In this document: one piece after another, positions 30,308 to 41,108 of the stretch
Position numbering within the stretch: position 1 is the stretch's first letter
Layout: each line of letters begins with the position of its first letter
Translations under genes and position numbers: made by a program
NCBI GenBank assembly: GCA_001592805.2
Contig: CP051139.1
Coordinates: 3,658,001-3,722,000 of the forward strand
Direction: 5' to 3'
Length of the DNA stretch: 64,000 nt
From: Peltaster fructicola
Lineage: Eukaryota; Ascomycota; Dothideomycetes
Notes under the pieces: generated by a model
What the model saw: the letters and a program-made list of their open reading frames with translations, nothing else
Database searches by the model: none
Told to the model about the DNA's origin: nothing

Positions 30308-31370
30308 CTAGAAGCAGAAGACTTGATCTGGAAGCTTGCTCACAGGCTTTGCCTTGTCGTAGCCTAGAGACTCAGTGGCCTTCTTCATCGCACTGACCAT
30401 TGGTGGTGGACCACAAATCAGGACTTTGTTTTCGGCGCTTGGCGCTGGGAAACGCTCCTGTGGACTCATTAGCAATTGCTACCAAACATCAGCACAACAT
30501 CATACCTTGATCATCTCTGGTGTGACGAAACCAGAACCGCCAGTCCAGCCTGCTGGAGGGTTGTTAAGCACGTAATAGACTCTGAACTTGTCATCCTCGC
30601 GAGCAAGCTTGTCAAGGTCGTCCCTCAGCAGAATGTCTTCCTCATTCACGTTGGCGAAGATCAGGTCTACCTGGGTCGTATCACCCTTGCTTCGTCCGCG
30701 AACGACCGCTCTTGCAACCTGCAACATAGGAGTGATACCACTTCCACCAGCAATCATTCCAATGTGCTTGTTCATGTTTGCAGTGTATACCATGGCACCC
30801 TTTGGTCCTTTTACGTCCACCGTATCACCAATCTTGAGTGTGGCGAAGTGCTTGCTGATGTTGCCCGTTGGGTATGACTTGATGAGAAGATCGAAGTGAC
30901 CAGGCTCATTGTCCGAGGATACAGGAGTGTAGCTTCGAACCACCTGCTTGCGCTCTGTGGTGTTGGTCTTTGGGTCTGTGACGTCTAGTGTCGCTCCAAT
31001 TGAGATGTGCTGGCCGATGGGGAGACCGAGAATGCTGTGCTCCGTGGGCAGCTTGAATCGATAGATGGCAGTATTATGAGAAAGCACAGTCTTGTCGCTA
31101 AGAGGATAACTCTGGAATTGCTCTGGGTTCAATACTTGTCGGACCTTGGCTACAATCAAGTCAGTACTGGCTAAGTAATATGAGATCTCGTGACGTACGG
31201 CCTGCTGAAGCTGCTGCGGTAAGGAACTGGACGCCTCCAATGGCTGCAGAGATGGCAAAGGCGATTGGTAGCCATTGAGTCTTGAACAAGGCTGTGCCAA
31301 CGAGGATTGCGAAGGGGACGACCACAGTAGCGATGTACTGTGGTGTCAGCAGTGTGCTCTTGGTGGCCAT
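30308..31370 (-). CDS. CBR1: NADH-cytochrome b5 reductase
   Basis: A 321-residue FAD enzyme anchored by an N-terminal helix ([16 protein letters not shown]). It passes electrons from NADH to cytochrome b5 for sterol and fatty-acid modification at ER and outer mitochondrial membranes. Exons are 31370-31199, 31149-30506 and 30457-30308, with GT-AG introns of 49 and 48 nt. Motifs are [11 protein letters not shown] (FAD binding, RxYTP), [36 protein letters not shown] (NADH binding) and the C-terminal [10 protein letters not shown] with final VFCF. The last exon is needed for the CGPPPM motif. Confidence 0.93.
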
Positions 31371-31680
31371 TTTGTCTGAGCAGAAAATGGGCGAGTTTGG
31401 TGGGAAATATAGGAGGGGTGCTTCCATATGTATAGAAGATTTAAGGTTTGAGGTGGCACGAGATTCTGATATTATAATCAGGGTCGCGCTCCTACACTCT
31501 TTGCCTCGCACATAAATTCTGCTGCCTACAAACGTTAGTAGCAGGCAGCAATACTCGCTGAGCAGAACATTGACCTACGCACGATAGGAGAGAGCCAGAC
31601 CGCGGATCAGACGTACCGCTGTGCGTTCACATGCTCGACGTGTCTTGGGGCTTTCCATGGTCAGGACACAACAGCCCAAT
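31371..31680. promoter_or_regulatory. Divergent intergenic region (CBR1 / DUF3605 gene)
   Basis: 310 bp between divergent starts. An in-frame ATG at 31657 could extend the plus-strand gene into this stretch by 8 codons. No specific site is recognised. Confidence 0.4.
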
Positions 31681-32383
31681 ATGTCAGTTGAGTCCTCAGC
31701 ACTTCTCGCAAACCCGCCGTTTCCCTTGACAGCCATCGATCGTCAACTGCTGGCCATGAAGGATGAAGACTTTCATCGTATTGACTGGTCGGACTTGCAA
31801 CGAATCATTGGTATATATACTGACCAGAGACCGGACTGTAATGGAAATCTGACTGCTCATCAAAGCCAACAACGCACTCGAGGAGCTCAAACGGCTACCG
31901 TCAGATCTTCGACGATACCTGCTCTGGTCTCACGAGACCAAGCTTGTCTATGGCTCGATCACCAGCTTTGTCGTACGCGAACGGCTGCGCTGGCTACCGT
32001 CCCATAGTGTCACCGCAGATGAACCATTATCAGCCACATCCTTCAGCCACCACTCTCCCGTACCTTTCAACGACAGGCGAGACTATGCCGTGCTCTTGAA
32101 CGATTGGCCTTATGGTTTCGCCAATGACATTTCACACATTGTAGTGTGGTCTCGTACTCCGATCGCCGTCGATGACAATATAGGCGATGTCACAATTGAC
32201 TCTAGAGATGCCATTGCAGGCTTTGTACGACATTATTTCGGAGACACCAGCGAGATTCTTTGGTTCAAGAACTGGGTCAAACTACAGAGCGTTCGTGGAG
32301 TCGACCATGTTCATGTTCTAGTGAAAAAGGCTACTAGCAGGCAATTACAGGAGTGGACTTCGAACAACTCGGCAGATTATTGA
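31681..32383 (+). CDS. DUF3605 protein (N-acetylglucosamine-induced protein 1-like)
   Basis: A 215-residue protein from exons 31681-31810 and 31866-32383 (55-nt intron GTATAT to AAAG, branch CTGAC). Family-type blocks are PFPLTAIDRQLLAMKDEDF, then LKRLPSDLRRYLLWS, YGSITSFVVRERLRW, RRDYAVLLNDWPYGF, ISHIVVWSR and ILWFKNWVKLQSVRGVDHVHVLV. The two aromatic-rich cores (NDWPYG and WFKNW) are diagnostic from memory. The biochemical role is unknown; the name comes from a Candida gene induced by GlcNAc. An upstream ATG at 31657 is an alternative start. Confidence 0.85.
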
Positions 32384-32395
32384 TCAGTGTCCAGC

Positions 32396-32925
32396 ATGGA
32401 GACCGGCGACAAGCCAGACACGTCCACCGTCGTCAACCATGCAGCAGATTTGTTCCAACGTGCCAGTCGATGCGCGAAGCAGTACCAAATCGATGGCAGA
32501 GTCGTACAGCATGGTCCAACGTGTCTATTGTCTCGCTAGCCTATTCTGACTTCACACTCTAGGCTGAGCAGGTGCGAGGCGAATCTCCCATGGCAAGAAG
32601 AGCGTCGACTCAAAGCCGAGTGTAAGGTATCAAAAGCAGCGAAACAAGGTAACAAGAGATGTATCCATGACGGCTACCGGAACTGGCACTGCATTATGTA
32701 CTTCGACACAAATGAAGCGGTGAGCAAAGACTCCAGTCGGCTAAGCTCGTCCAGCGTAGATCAGGTCCTGCAGCACAGCATTCTTCACCACATTTCGTCT
32801 CGTTCCGATGACCTGCATGCTGCAAACTCTAAACGCACCGGTGAAGCACTGACACGTTACAGCTGCAGGACGGGTGCGTAAAGTGTGTTGCCGTTTCACT
32901 GATAGAGTCTTTCTCTGCGAAATGA
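32396..32925 (+). CDS. Possible small Cys-containing protein
   Basis: A tentative model: exons 32396-32520, 32563-32719 and 32863-32925 (114 residues). The first intron (42 nt, donor GTGTCT, branch CTGAC) is convincing and gives GPTLSRCEANLPWQEERRLKAECK. The second exon encodes an aromatic and Cys-bearing segment (RCIHDGYRNWHCIMYFDTNEA) that looks like a real folded protein. The last junction is uncertain: the frame also stays open without it to 32881. I do not recognise the family; Cys spacing hints at a small helical metal- or disulfide-containing protein. Confidence 0.42.
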
Positions 32926-33631
32926 GCAACCAGGTAGACTGGGAGCTTGCGTGCAGACGGAAAGGTCGTCATCTCAACTAGCTCGACTGCCAATGTCTCT
33001 CAGCACTGTCACCATGGCAGTGTGGCGTCCCAACATCATTCGTCACATCTACTTGGAAAGCTGCGAGCCCAGCTCGGCACATCACTTCATTAGTAAAGTG
33101 TTACGGTGACGGCAGGTATCGATTCGCCCCAACCTATACCATGCTCTGACACTCACACTACTCTGCTGCATGAGCTGTCCTCTCACGCATACAGCTTGCA
33201 GTCGTATACTAGGTACCTCCGGCTTTTCCCTTTGCGTCTTGATGGCTACTTCTGCAGCTTGCAGGAATTAGTCTGCCACCTCTGCAGCAATGCGTCGTGG
33301 GGACAGAACTAGCTGCCTGAAGGAGTGTGCAGTCATCACTCCGAACATTTTCCTTTCCTCAAAGTGCTTACACAGCTTTTCTTACGACATTATCACATTC
33401 TCAGAAGACTGCTACATGTCATGCAACGACTCATGCTCTTAGAAGAGCTAATGCTTCGAGCAGAAGCACGAAGATAGTCAATCTCTCCACCGTTTGACCG
33501 GTATACCAGCTACGGATGAGATTTCGTGCGCCACGTCATATTCAGACTGCAACACAGAGCCAACAGTCATACATCCATAACGATGTCACAAGCTCCGCAA
33601 GCACGACCAGCCGCGTTGTCCGACTTCGACG
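32926..33631. other. Intergenic, no gene supported
   Basis: 706 bp. A short frame beginning at 33583 (MSQAPQARPAALSDFDDAVG) could be a 5' exon of the next gene, but I could not find a splice that keeps the frame. Otherwise nothing. Confidence 0.35.
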
Positions 33632-35404
33632 ATGCGGTTGGTATGTGAAAACTCGGGCATCATACGCGAAGCACGCACTGGCAGGCCTCCCGTCATCAGA
33701 CAACCAAATCCTCCAAGCAGAGCAAACTCGCAGACCGGCATAGCCCGTGGCAGAAGTAACACTGCTGTGGGCCAAGTCGATCTCGCTGTGCGAGCGCGAA
33801 CGCCTGCGACTACCATTGTGCAAGTAGGACGAAGCACAAGCCGCTCGCAGGCTCCTCCGATGGCACCGGTGGCTCCTCATCAGCGGTCGTCGTCAATGGC
33901 AAGAAGGCAGTCGACTGGCTGTACCATACCAGATTGCAACGACCCCGAATGTCAGAGCACACGGAACACAGAGAGACGTTATGTGCTGCAGCGTCCTGCT
34001 GCAATACCGATCCAGCCGAGCGCCTCTACGCAGAGCCATCCCTCGCTTCACTCGCAGCCAACAGTGCCCAGCGTACCTGGTGCGACACCACGCCCACGCG
34101 CACATTCGTTCGTCGCAACAAGACCGCAGAGCTGGGCAGGCATCCCGTACTTTTCGACATATGCAACACCTGTACCTGTCTCCACACCCGCGCCTCGAGG
34201 ACCTCCGCCATCTCCATCAGCATACCGCAATACACAGATCCCGTATCAATATCCTACGTATCAGCCCCATGCTCCATATGCTGCTCAGTCGACATACGGA
34301 CACTCGGCGTCTTACATGGCGCCAACGCAGCCACACCTGTCATCGCCGAGCGAGACACCCTTCGTACCCATATTCAATCCTCCACCCGCGCCAGTTGTGC
34401 AGCCACAGGTAAAGGAGATGTATAACGCACGAATCTCGCTTCATGGTACTCAACCAACTTCTGTCCCACGAGAGCACCAACGACTTACCCGCCATGGCTC
34501 GATAAGTGCAAGAGTCTCGACGCAACCGATGCCCGGTTCTTTTCCAGACGATGAAGATGCTTTGAGTGACAGCTCGATGTCCGACTACTACGAGGATCGT
34601 TACAGCCCAAGGAAGCGCGACAGCAAGGTGATGATGCCGCCGCCAGCACCACCAAGCAGGCCAGCTCAGATCATGGCAAGACCATCAGCTCGCATACCGG
34701 CACATCCTGCACCACACTCTTCTACAAGCAGTTCCCACTCGAGGTCTAATAGCTATGTGGACTCTGATCGTACGCCAAGACAGAGTGACATACGCCGACA
34801 GTCATCTACAACGTCATCACGAAGCCGACATCACTCTGTCTCTACTAGTGCCTCATCACGTAGGACACCAGCAACCACTGTGTCAACGGAATCTCGGGTC
34901 GAGTACGTCACTGCCGAGGACCAGTATGGCAATCGACAGCAGTACTCCGCGGAAGACTACGCCAGGCTGAAGAGATACGAAGCACAGCAGAAGATCAAGG
35001 CACAGCAAACTGCAGACGCCGAGTCTTATCAGTATGCGATCAATGGCTCACCGGACCAGCTGACTCTTGACAACATCAGACAGATGACCGACGCACCAAG
35101 CGCCCCTCGTAGTCGTGTCTCAGCACGTAGTCGTAGGAGTGCTCAATCAGGAACACCATCAGAAGGCATCAAAATCTCCTACGGAGAAACCACGATGCAG
35201 GTAACCGGCGATGCTCGCTTCAAGATTTCGCATGATGTGGAAGGCGGACCACATCTCGTCATCAGTCCTGGCACTGGCAAGGAGAAGTCATACTATACGG
35301 AGACTTCGAAGAGCTCAGAGAGTCGCATAGACAGGAGCCGTCTCGTCGACAGAGATCCCGGTCGCCGTCGTCGCCGCTCTGTTCTTGAAGGCTCCGCGAT
35401 CTGA
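33632..35404 (+). CDS. Large Ser/Pro-rich, mostly disordered protein of unknown function
   Basis: A 590-residue single-exon frame. Most of it is Pro-, Ser-, Gln- and Arg-rich. It has a small Cys cluster near residues 97-107 (CTIPDCNDPEC), an acidic patch (DDEDALSDSSMSDYYEDRY), Ser/Arg stretches, and a conserved-looking C-terminal segment with regular strand pattern (GIKISYGETTMQVTGDARFKI...GGPHLVISPG). I recognise no named domain; the C-terminal strand region may be the functional part. The true N-terminus may lie in an unidentified upstream exon. Confidence 0.72.
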   Translation: MRLVCENSGIIREARTGRPPVIRQPNPPSRANSQTGIARGRSNTAVGQVDLAVRARTPATTIVQVGRSTSRSQAPPMAPVAPHQRSSSMARRQSTGCTIPDCNDPECQSTRNTERRYVLQRPAAIPIQPSASTQSHPSLHSQPTVPSVPGATPRPRAHSFVATRPQSWAGIPYFSTYATPVPVSTPAPRGPPPSPSAYRNTQIPYQYPTYQPHAPYAAQSTYGHSASYMAPTQPHLSSPSETPFVPIFNPPPAPVVQPQVKEMYNARISLHGTQPTSVPREHQRLTRHGSISARVSTQPMPGSFPDDEDALSDSSMSDYYEDRYSPRKRDSKVMMPPPAPPSRPAQIMARPSARIPAHPAPHSSTSSSHSRSNSYVDSDRTPRQSDIRRQSSTTSSRSRHHSVSTSASSRRTPATTVSTESRVEYVTAEDQYGNRQQYSAEDYARLKRYEAQQKIKAQQTADAESYQYAINGSPDQLTLDNIRQMTDAPSAPRSRVSARSRRSAQSGTPSEGIKISYGETTMQVTGDARFKISHDVEGGPHLVISPGTGKEKSYYTETSKSSESRIDRSRLVDRDPGRRRRRSVLEGSAI

Positions 35405-35893
35405 GCCACCATCGCACAACACACCTTACTACTATAAGTCCGAATGTTTTCGGACCCTTTCCTTGCGTCTCTGCAAGCTGTATGATAATGCTGGAAGAAG
35501 CCAGTCAAAGCGTTTTCCGTTACGAATCCAACATTGGACAGCATGCATGATACCCATCTGGTTTTTCATCCTTCAGCGAGCACGACTTACGACACTCCGC
35601 GATTGATTCATATCACGACTGACGACAAACACTAAGATTAATCAGCACTCGATTTGTACTTGATGGCTTTTCTCTTCGATCTGTGGTTAAGCAAGATGTA
35701 AGACAAAAGCATGTTCGGGTCGTGTTCACCATCGTTTTCAGCTGTGCCTAAATATCGGTATACACATTCATCTCCGGGAGGTTGATACAGTATTTGAGAT
35801 CTTGTGGTCTGAGTCTGCTTGTTTCCTATATCTACATGTTCGTTGTCTCGTTCACGATGATCCGCCCAAATGCTGCAAAGAATCGGATGCGTT
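35405..35893. other. Convergent intergenic region
   Basis: 489 bp between two 3' ends. A minus-strand frame at 35638-36021 overlaps the next gene's 3' part and has no family resemblance. No terminator element was defined. Confidence 0.4.
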
Positions 35894-37123
35894 TCAGTCG
35901 AAGTCGCTGTCTGCACCACGACGATAACCTCCCTCTCTACCTCTGGTCTTCTTAGGAGAAGGCTGTCGTGTCCTTCTCTCGCCATCAGTGGAGTATCCAT
36001 CATGCTTTGGTCGGTAAGCATCGTAATAGCTTGCTGTTCGGGTCGATCCAGTGTATGCTGTGCTCAAGACCTCGCTCTCAGGACCGATCTGGTAGCTAAA
36101 GTCTCGTTTCTTTGGGCTTGTGGAGCGAGACTCCGAGCGGCGTGGCTTTGAGCTGCCAGGCTTGACTGAAGGCACGGCTGACTTGCGATGTGCTGGAGGT
36201 GGAGGTGCATCATGCTCTCGAGCAAGTGCTGCAGCTGCAGCCTCAGCCTCGCGTTTCCATCGACGTTCCATACGAGCTGCTTCCTCCTTGGCTTTCCGTT
36301 CGGCATCCTTGCGCTCACGGCCACCATCGCGGGCAGCCTTCGGCAGCATCGGCTCCTCCGAGGCTTCTGTGTATGCATCACTGCGGTCTGTGTTTGTTGT
36401 ATCGAAGTGACTGCCGTCAGCAACACGATTTATACCTCCAACGCGAGCAGGCTTCTCTTTCTTGTAGTCTTGCATGTCCCTGTCCTTGTAGCGCTTCGAG
36501 TGTGTCGCTCCACCATTGTACTCTGTGTTTATCTCTGTCATCTCATCCGTGACGCTCTTCGTGCCAAACGTCTCGGTCATGTAATCGTCGCTGTATGTGA
36601 TGCTGTGTGTGCCTGCAAAGCCTCGCTTGGCCATGACACCCTTCCTGCCTTTCTCATCGTAACCTACCACAGAGCGTGCCAGCTGTTTCTGCCATTTGTG
36701 GTGTTGTGTGCCTGCAATGCTGCTGCCACCGCCGAGCTTCGTAGACTTGGTAGCATTGCTGAGGGTTCTACCGTCTGGGCCTTTGCGTCGAAGCACAGTC
36801 GATTTGTAGTCATCCCAGTCGGTTTCACGCCAGTGAAATCCTCCATTCTTGGCCCAGAAGAAGAACCAGATTGAAGCAATAACCATAGCTGTGCCAAGGA
36901 TGGCGAAGAGAGCAAGATAGCCAGCATTGTTGAATGAGGCTGCGGGTGATGACCCTTGACCGTATTTGTAAGTCGTGTCTCTTGCGGTGATGGAGTTGAG
37001 AGAAGGATTTGCATCCCTTGGCTGCGAGCGAGCAGAGTTCAAGATGGGTGCCGCAAGGTCAGCGAGCTGTTGTGAGCGACCGTACACATAGCCGAGTAAA
37101 GCAGGCACTGTGATGGGCGGCAT
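35894..37123 (-). CDS. Single-pass membrane protein with charged C-terminal tail, unknown function
   Basis: A 409-residue single-exon protein. A luminal N-terminus is followed by one membrane helix at about 67-90 (AGYLALFAILGTAMVIASIWFFFWAK). The cytosolic tail has WRETDWDDYKSTVLRRKGPDGRTLSNATKSTKLGGGSS, then a Glu/Arg/Ala-rich helical or coiled-coil stretch around 265-305 (GRERKDAERKAKEEAARMERRWKREAEAAAAALARE) and a Ser/Arg/Pro-rich end. Proteins of this arrangement are widespread but uncharacterised in filamentous ascomycetes as far as I recall. Confidence 0.75.
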   Translation of the reverse strand: MPPITVPALLGYVYGRSQQLADLAAPILNSARSQPRDANPSLNSITARDTTYKYGQGSSPAASFNNAGYLALFAILGTAMVIASIWFFFWAKNGGFHWRETDWDDYKSTVLRRKGPDGRTLSNATKSTKLGGGSSIAGTQHHKWQKQLARSVVGYDEKGRKGVMAKRGFAGTHSITYSDDYMTETFGTKSVTDEMTEINTEYNGGATHSKRYKDRDMQDYKKEKPARVGGINRVADGSHFDTTNTDRSDAYTEASEEPMLPKAARDGGRERKDAERKAKEEAARMERRWKREAEAAAAALAREHDAPPPPAHRKSAVPSVKPGSSKPRRSESRSTSPKKRDFSYQIGPESEVLSTAYTGSTRTASYYDAYRPKHDGYSTDGERRTRQPSPKKTRGREGGYRRGADSDFD

Positions 37124-38722
37124 GTCGCCAATTTTCGGCGGGCCTGCTGCCTCAGCTCAGTGTTGTCCCTCCAGTCAACGGCGTTGACTTCCAGGTATGT
37201 CGACCAGGTTATCGGTTATCTTAGTGAGCTGACTGCGTGATTGAAGTGTGCAGTATGGTGTAGGAAAGAATGTGGATACTATGCGCGCATGTATCCCGGG
37301 AATGGTTCTCTGAAGGTTGGCTGGCATGAGGTGGCTGGGCTTCGTGACCAACCTCCAGCCCCAAACAATGATGCACCTAGCAACCGGCGCTAACGGACTT
37401 AACAAAGCGTACGCACATCACACGTCTGAACATATCGAGAATAAGCTTGACAGAGTTGATCCTGCCTGACAGATGCATGCACGAGCTGAACCTATCAACA
37501 GTGCAGTGCGTGCCAATCAATGTCCCATGAACGCAGCGCACTCAACATCCGTCGATCAAATGTCACATCTTCGGCGCTTGTGAATAGCTTCTTCTATACC
37601 GACGGAGTCTTGTTACTGCTGAAATCTCGCAAGCAGAAGAGCAAGGAGCCTAACGGCGAGCAGTAACATATAAGGTCCTCCAACTACAGCGTCGATCTTG
37701 TTTGAAACCGTGGAAGTGACAGGTGTTGCTGTTGACCGAGCTGCCATGTCTACGAGACCCAGCGAAAGGCTGCCAGAGGTTGAAGCCATAGCTATCGATG
37801 CTTCGATCGATATTGTTACGTTGATAACACTAGGTGCTGCCAATGCTATAGCCGTTACGATGTAGATCGTTTTCTAGCCGGATTGACCATTGCTGGTCTG
37901 ACTGTGATGGTCTCTGTGACAGGAACAATCACACATGTTTGGTCCAAATCTGTCTCCTGCGCCATGTTGATATGTGTCAGGTTTGTTGTTGAAGCATGTG
38001 CAGAGACGACGATGTAACGGCGGATTCTGGAAGAAGTAGCCATGAACAATGTAACGCAAAGATATGATTCCGGGTGTTCGCCTTTAGTGAATAACACCAA
38101 GAAGTGGTCCAGCATCTGTACCTACCGAGCCTCAATGGCTACTTTGAAAACGAGATTAGGACCAGCAATGGTCAGCGTAAATGCTCGAGAGCTCGAGACT
38201 GGCTGAGCACCACGAAGCATCAAATGTCTACCACTCGGCCCAAGAGAAACACCACACATGTGTGTGCAAGCTCTGATGAATCTCTTGGCCGCATTGGCTT
38301 GTGCTCGCAAAGGTGTGGTATGGTGGGAGTTATTGTCTGTCCTGTGAGCGACTGTGACGCCTTTCGGAGCGACTACTTGCTTGCCAGTGCTGCTGTTCGT
38401 GATGCCGCGCGCACCTCTGCACTCGTCGGTATCGCCTCAAGCATTGAAGCATACATCGATCCTTGCTGAAGTGGAGTGTGAAAAATACCGCCTCATCAAA
38501 GTGCGCGCAAGTGCTTGCCAGCGGCGGAAGTCCCGTTCAGCGCGGCCGTCATCACAACACTCCAAGCAACATTGCAAGTGGACTTCAACATCACTTCCAA
38601 GTACACGCGCCACTCTTCTCTTTTCTTCTCTTCTCCAGTTGGGAACCCTCAAACTTGTCACCAAACAGGCCATCCCTGCCATATTCCCTATGTAATTACA
38701 ATAATCAGCATACACCGCCAGC
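37124..38722. other. 1.6-kb intergenic region with a possible small secreted-protein remnant
   Basis: Upstream of APC3. On the minus strand, about 38043-37613, two neighbouring frames each look protein-like. One begins with an ATG at 38043 (MATSSRIRRYIVVSAHAS). The other ends with a hydrophobic tail (GGPYMLLLAVRLLALLLARF) reminiscent of a GPI-signal. I found no splice that joins them in frame, so this is either an unresolved gene or a remnant. Nothing else is supported. Confidence 0.35.
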
Positions 38723-41050
38723 ATGGCTGCTTCACAACTCCGCAACCTCATCTACTACCACATCGACAACGATCTGTTCGATACCGCCAACTTTCTAGCC
38801 GGCAGACTACATGCGCTGGACCCCAAGAGTCCTGACGCCGCTCACCTCCTCGCCACTACCTACCTTCGCCTCCATCGTCACAAGCCCGCCTATGATGCTG
38901 CTGTCAAGCATGGCGCCAACGGCAAGCACCTTGGCTGTGCCTATGTCTTTGCGCTAGCATGCTTGCAGCTCGACAAACATCTCGAAGGAATACAAGCGCT
39001 GGAAAGGTCTAAGCCAATATGGCATGGAAAAAGTAACTGGGCGAAACATGGTGAAAGCTCACGTCAACACCAGCCAGATGCCGTAGCCGTGCAAACACTA
39101 CTTGCTAAGCTTTGGCATGCACACGGCGACTTAAAAAGAGCTGGTGAATACTATGTTGAAGTGCACAAGGCCAGTCCCTTCACTTGGGAAGCGTTCGACG
39201 GGCTTTGCAAGATCGGCGCAGACCTGAACATGGCGCATATGTTCATGCCGAGCCAGGAGATGGGCATGAATAGTCTCGTCGACACGGTGTCCGTGAACTC
39301 CGCTACCACGAGCACGATAGGGCATGGTGCAGCTTCCAACATCTTTACACCATCACACGATCCCTTCCAGACGAGCGGCAGCAACCCGAACGTGCACATG
39401 CTAGGGACATTCGGCATCCCGCCAGGAAGACCAAAGATGAGCAATGCCAATCTTCCATCAGGCTGGGACACTCCCACCACAGCCGGTCCTGGCTCGTTAG
39501 ACGACGAATCTGTGGATGACAGCAGACTCACAGATGCGCCGCAAGCACCGGCAAGACGCGCTCGTGATGCACACTCCAGCTTCGGCAACGTCTCTGTGCT
39601 CCCGGAGAAGCGTCAGACAGCAATGGCAACGCTGAAGCGAACCATCTCTGGCCACACAAACTCCCATTCCCTGTCGACGACCAACTCAGATCCACCTTCG
39701 AACCCCCGTCGAAGCAACCGACTGTTCGGACAAGCCACTACAGCTAAGGGCGGCAATAGATCAGCTGCCGATCTGGCGCTGTCGTTGGCTGGTCGAGGTG
39801 AGCGTGACAATCGTCCGACTCGTACAGCTACTGGCGCTAAGGGCAGAACCGAAAGCACAGTCGGGAGGGTTGTCAGTGGCAATCGCAAGATCATGCCACC
39901 AGATCCTGCAGATAAGGAGAAAGACAGACTCAAGCGTGCACCTAGCCGGATGAGCGAGAAGCACGCTACCACAGTCTCTGCCCAGCCGTCTGTACCCTCG
40001 AAGCAAAGTGGCGTGGTCTCTGCCGCGGATGAAGCTGCTATAAGCGAGCTTCTTGACGGTCTGAAACGTCTCGCTGTTGGCACCTATGCTGCTTCCCGCT
40101 TCGACCTTGCACAAGCAGTTGCTGCATACCACTCTCTGCCAGCATCGCAGCGAGACACACCTTGGGTGTTGGCCAGACTTGGCAAAGCATACTATGAAAT
40201 GGCGGACTACCGCACTGCTGAGGAATGCTTCATTCGACTGCTGAAGATACAACCTTCACGCATTGAAGACATCGAAGTCTATTCGACGATCCTCTGGCAC
40301 CTCAAGAAGGATACAGCCCTGGCATTGTTGTGCCATTCGGTCAGAGAACAGCACTATGATGAACCACAAACCTGGTGCGTCGTCGGCAACACATTCTCAC
40401 TCTCTAGAGAGCACGATCAAGCCATTTCTTCATTTCAACGCGCGACACAGCTTGATCCCAAGTTTGCTTATGCTTGGGTACTCATGGGACACGAGTACAT
40501 CGCAAATGAGGAGTACGATGCTGCGTTGTATGCATTCCGGAAGGGTGTTGCTGCTGATCATCGCGGCTTTGGTGGCTGGTATGGTCTAGGCAAATCACTG
40601 GAAAGGCTAGGCAAGTATGAAGATGCAGAAAGACACTACCGCATCGCTGCCAGCATCAATCCATCCAATGCCACTCTTCTTGTTTGCATTGGCGTTGTTC
40701 TGGAGAAATTACACAATCGAAAATCTGCTTTGCTGCAGTACTCTCGAGCATTACAACTCGCACCTAGCTCTGCATTGGCTCGGTTCAAGAAGGCTCGAGT
40801 ATTAATGCATCTACGATCCTTTGATCAGGCATTAGTGGAACTAGAGGTCCTTCGTGATCAGGCACCTGATGAGGCAAATGTCTGGTTCCTGCTTGGGAAG
40901 TGTTACAAAGGTTTAGGAGATCGAGGCGATGCTTTACGAGCATTCACGACAGCCTTGAACCTAGATGCAAAAGCGAGTCCCTTTATCCGAGAGGCTATGG
41001 AGACTCTTGATGAAGAATATGATGATGACGATGCCTCTGAGGACGAGTAG
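38723..41050 (+). CDS. CDC27: Anaphase-promoting complex subunit 3 (CDC27 / BimA / Nuc2)
   Basis: A 775-residue intronless TPR protein, a core APC/C scaffold that binds Cdh1/Cdc20 and substrate-loading IR tails in the nucleus. The N-terminal dimerisation TPRs (LRNLIYYHIDNDLFDTANFLAGRLHALDP) are typical. A Ser/Thr-rich linker spans about 190-445. From about 455 to the end there is a run of TPRs including PWVLARLGKAYYEMADYRTAEECFIRLL, TWCVVGNTFSLSREHDQAISSFQRATQLDPKFAYAW and GWYGLGKSLERLGKYEDAERHYRIAASINPSN. It ends in an acidic tail (DEEYDDDDASEDE). Confidence 0.94.
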   Translation: MAASQLRNLIYYHIDNDLFDTANFLAGRLHALDPKSPDAAHLLATTYLRLHRHKPAYDAAVKHGANGKHLGCAYVFALACLQLDKHLEGIQALERSKPIWHGKSNWAKHGESSRQHQPDAVAVQTLLAKLWHAHGDLKRAGEYYVEVHKASPFTWEAFDGLCKIGADLNMAHMFMPSQEMGMNSLVDTVSVNSATTSTIGHGAASNIFTPSHDPFQTSGSNPNVHMLGTFGIPPGRPKMSNANLPSGWDTPTTAGPGSLDDESVDDSRLTDAPQAPARRARDAHSSFGNVSVLPEKRQTAMATLKRTISGHTNSHSLSTTNSDPPSNPRRSNRLFGQATTAKGGNRSAADLALSLAGRGERDNRPTRTATGAKGRTESTVGRVVSGNRKIMPPDPADKEKDRLKRAPSRMSEKHATTVSAQPSVPSKQSGVVSAADEAAISELLDGLKRLAVGTYAASRFDLAQAVAAYHSLPASQRDTPWVLARLGKAYYEMADYRTAEECFIRLLKIQPSRIEDIEVYSTILWHLKKDTALALLCHSVREQHYDEPQTWCVVGNTFSLSREHDQAISSFQRATQLDPKFAYAWVLMGHEYIANEEYDAALYAFRKGVAADHRGFGGWYGLGKSLERLGKYEDAERHYRIAASINPSNATLLVCIGVVLEKLHNRKSALLQYSRALQLAPSSALARFKKARVLMHLRSFDQALVELEVLRDQAPDEANVWFLLGKCYKGLGDRGDALRAFTTALNLDAKASPFIREAMETLDEEYDDDDASEDE

Positions 41051-41108
41051 ATAGTCCTAATGCGGAAGCTTGCATTGAATAATTACTTGTATGTGCCAAA
41101 CACATGCG

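Noticed and set aside
33583-33743. An upstream exon of the Ser/Pro-rich gene starting MSQAPQ
   Set aside because: The only good donor (GTATGT near 33648) leads to frames that stop; no junction keeps the main frame.
39613-40252. Minus-strand frames of 156-163 codons
   Set aside because: They are complementary shadows of APC3/CDC27.
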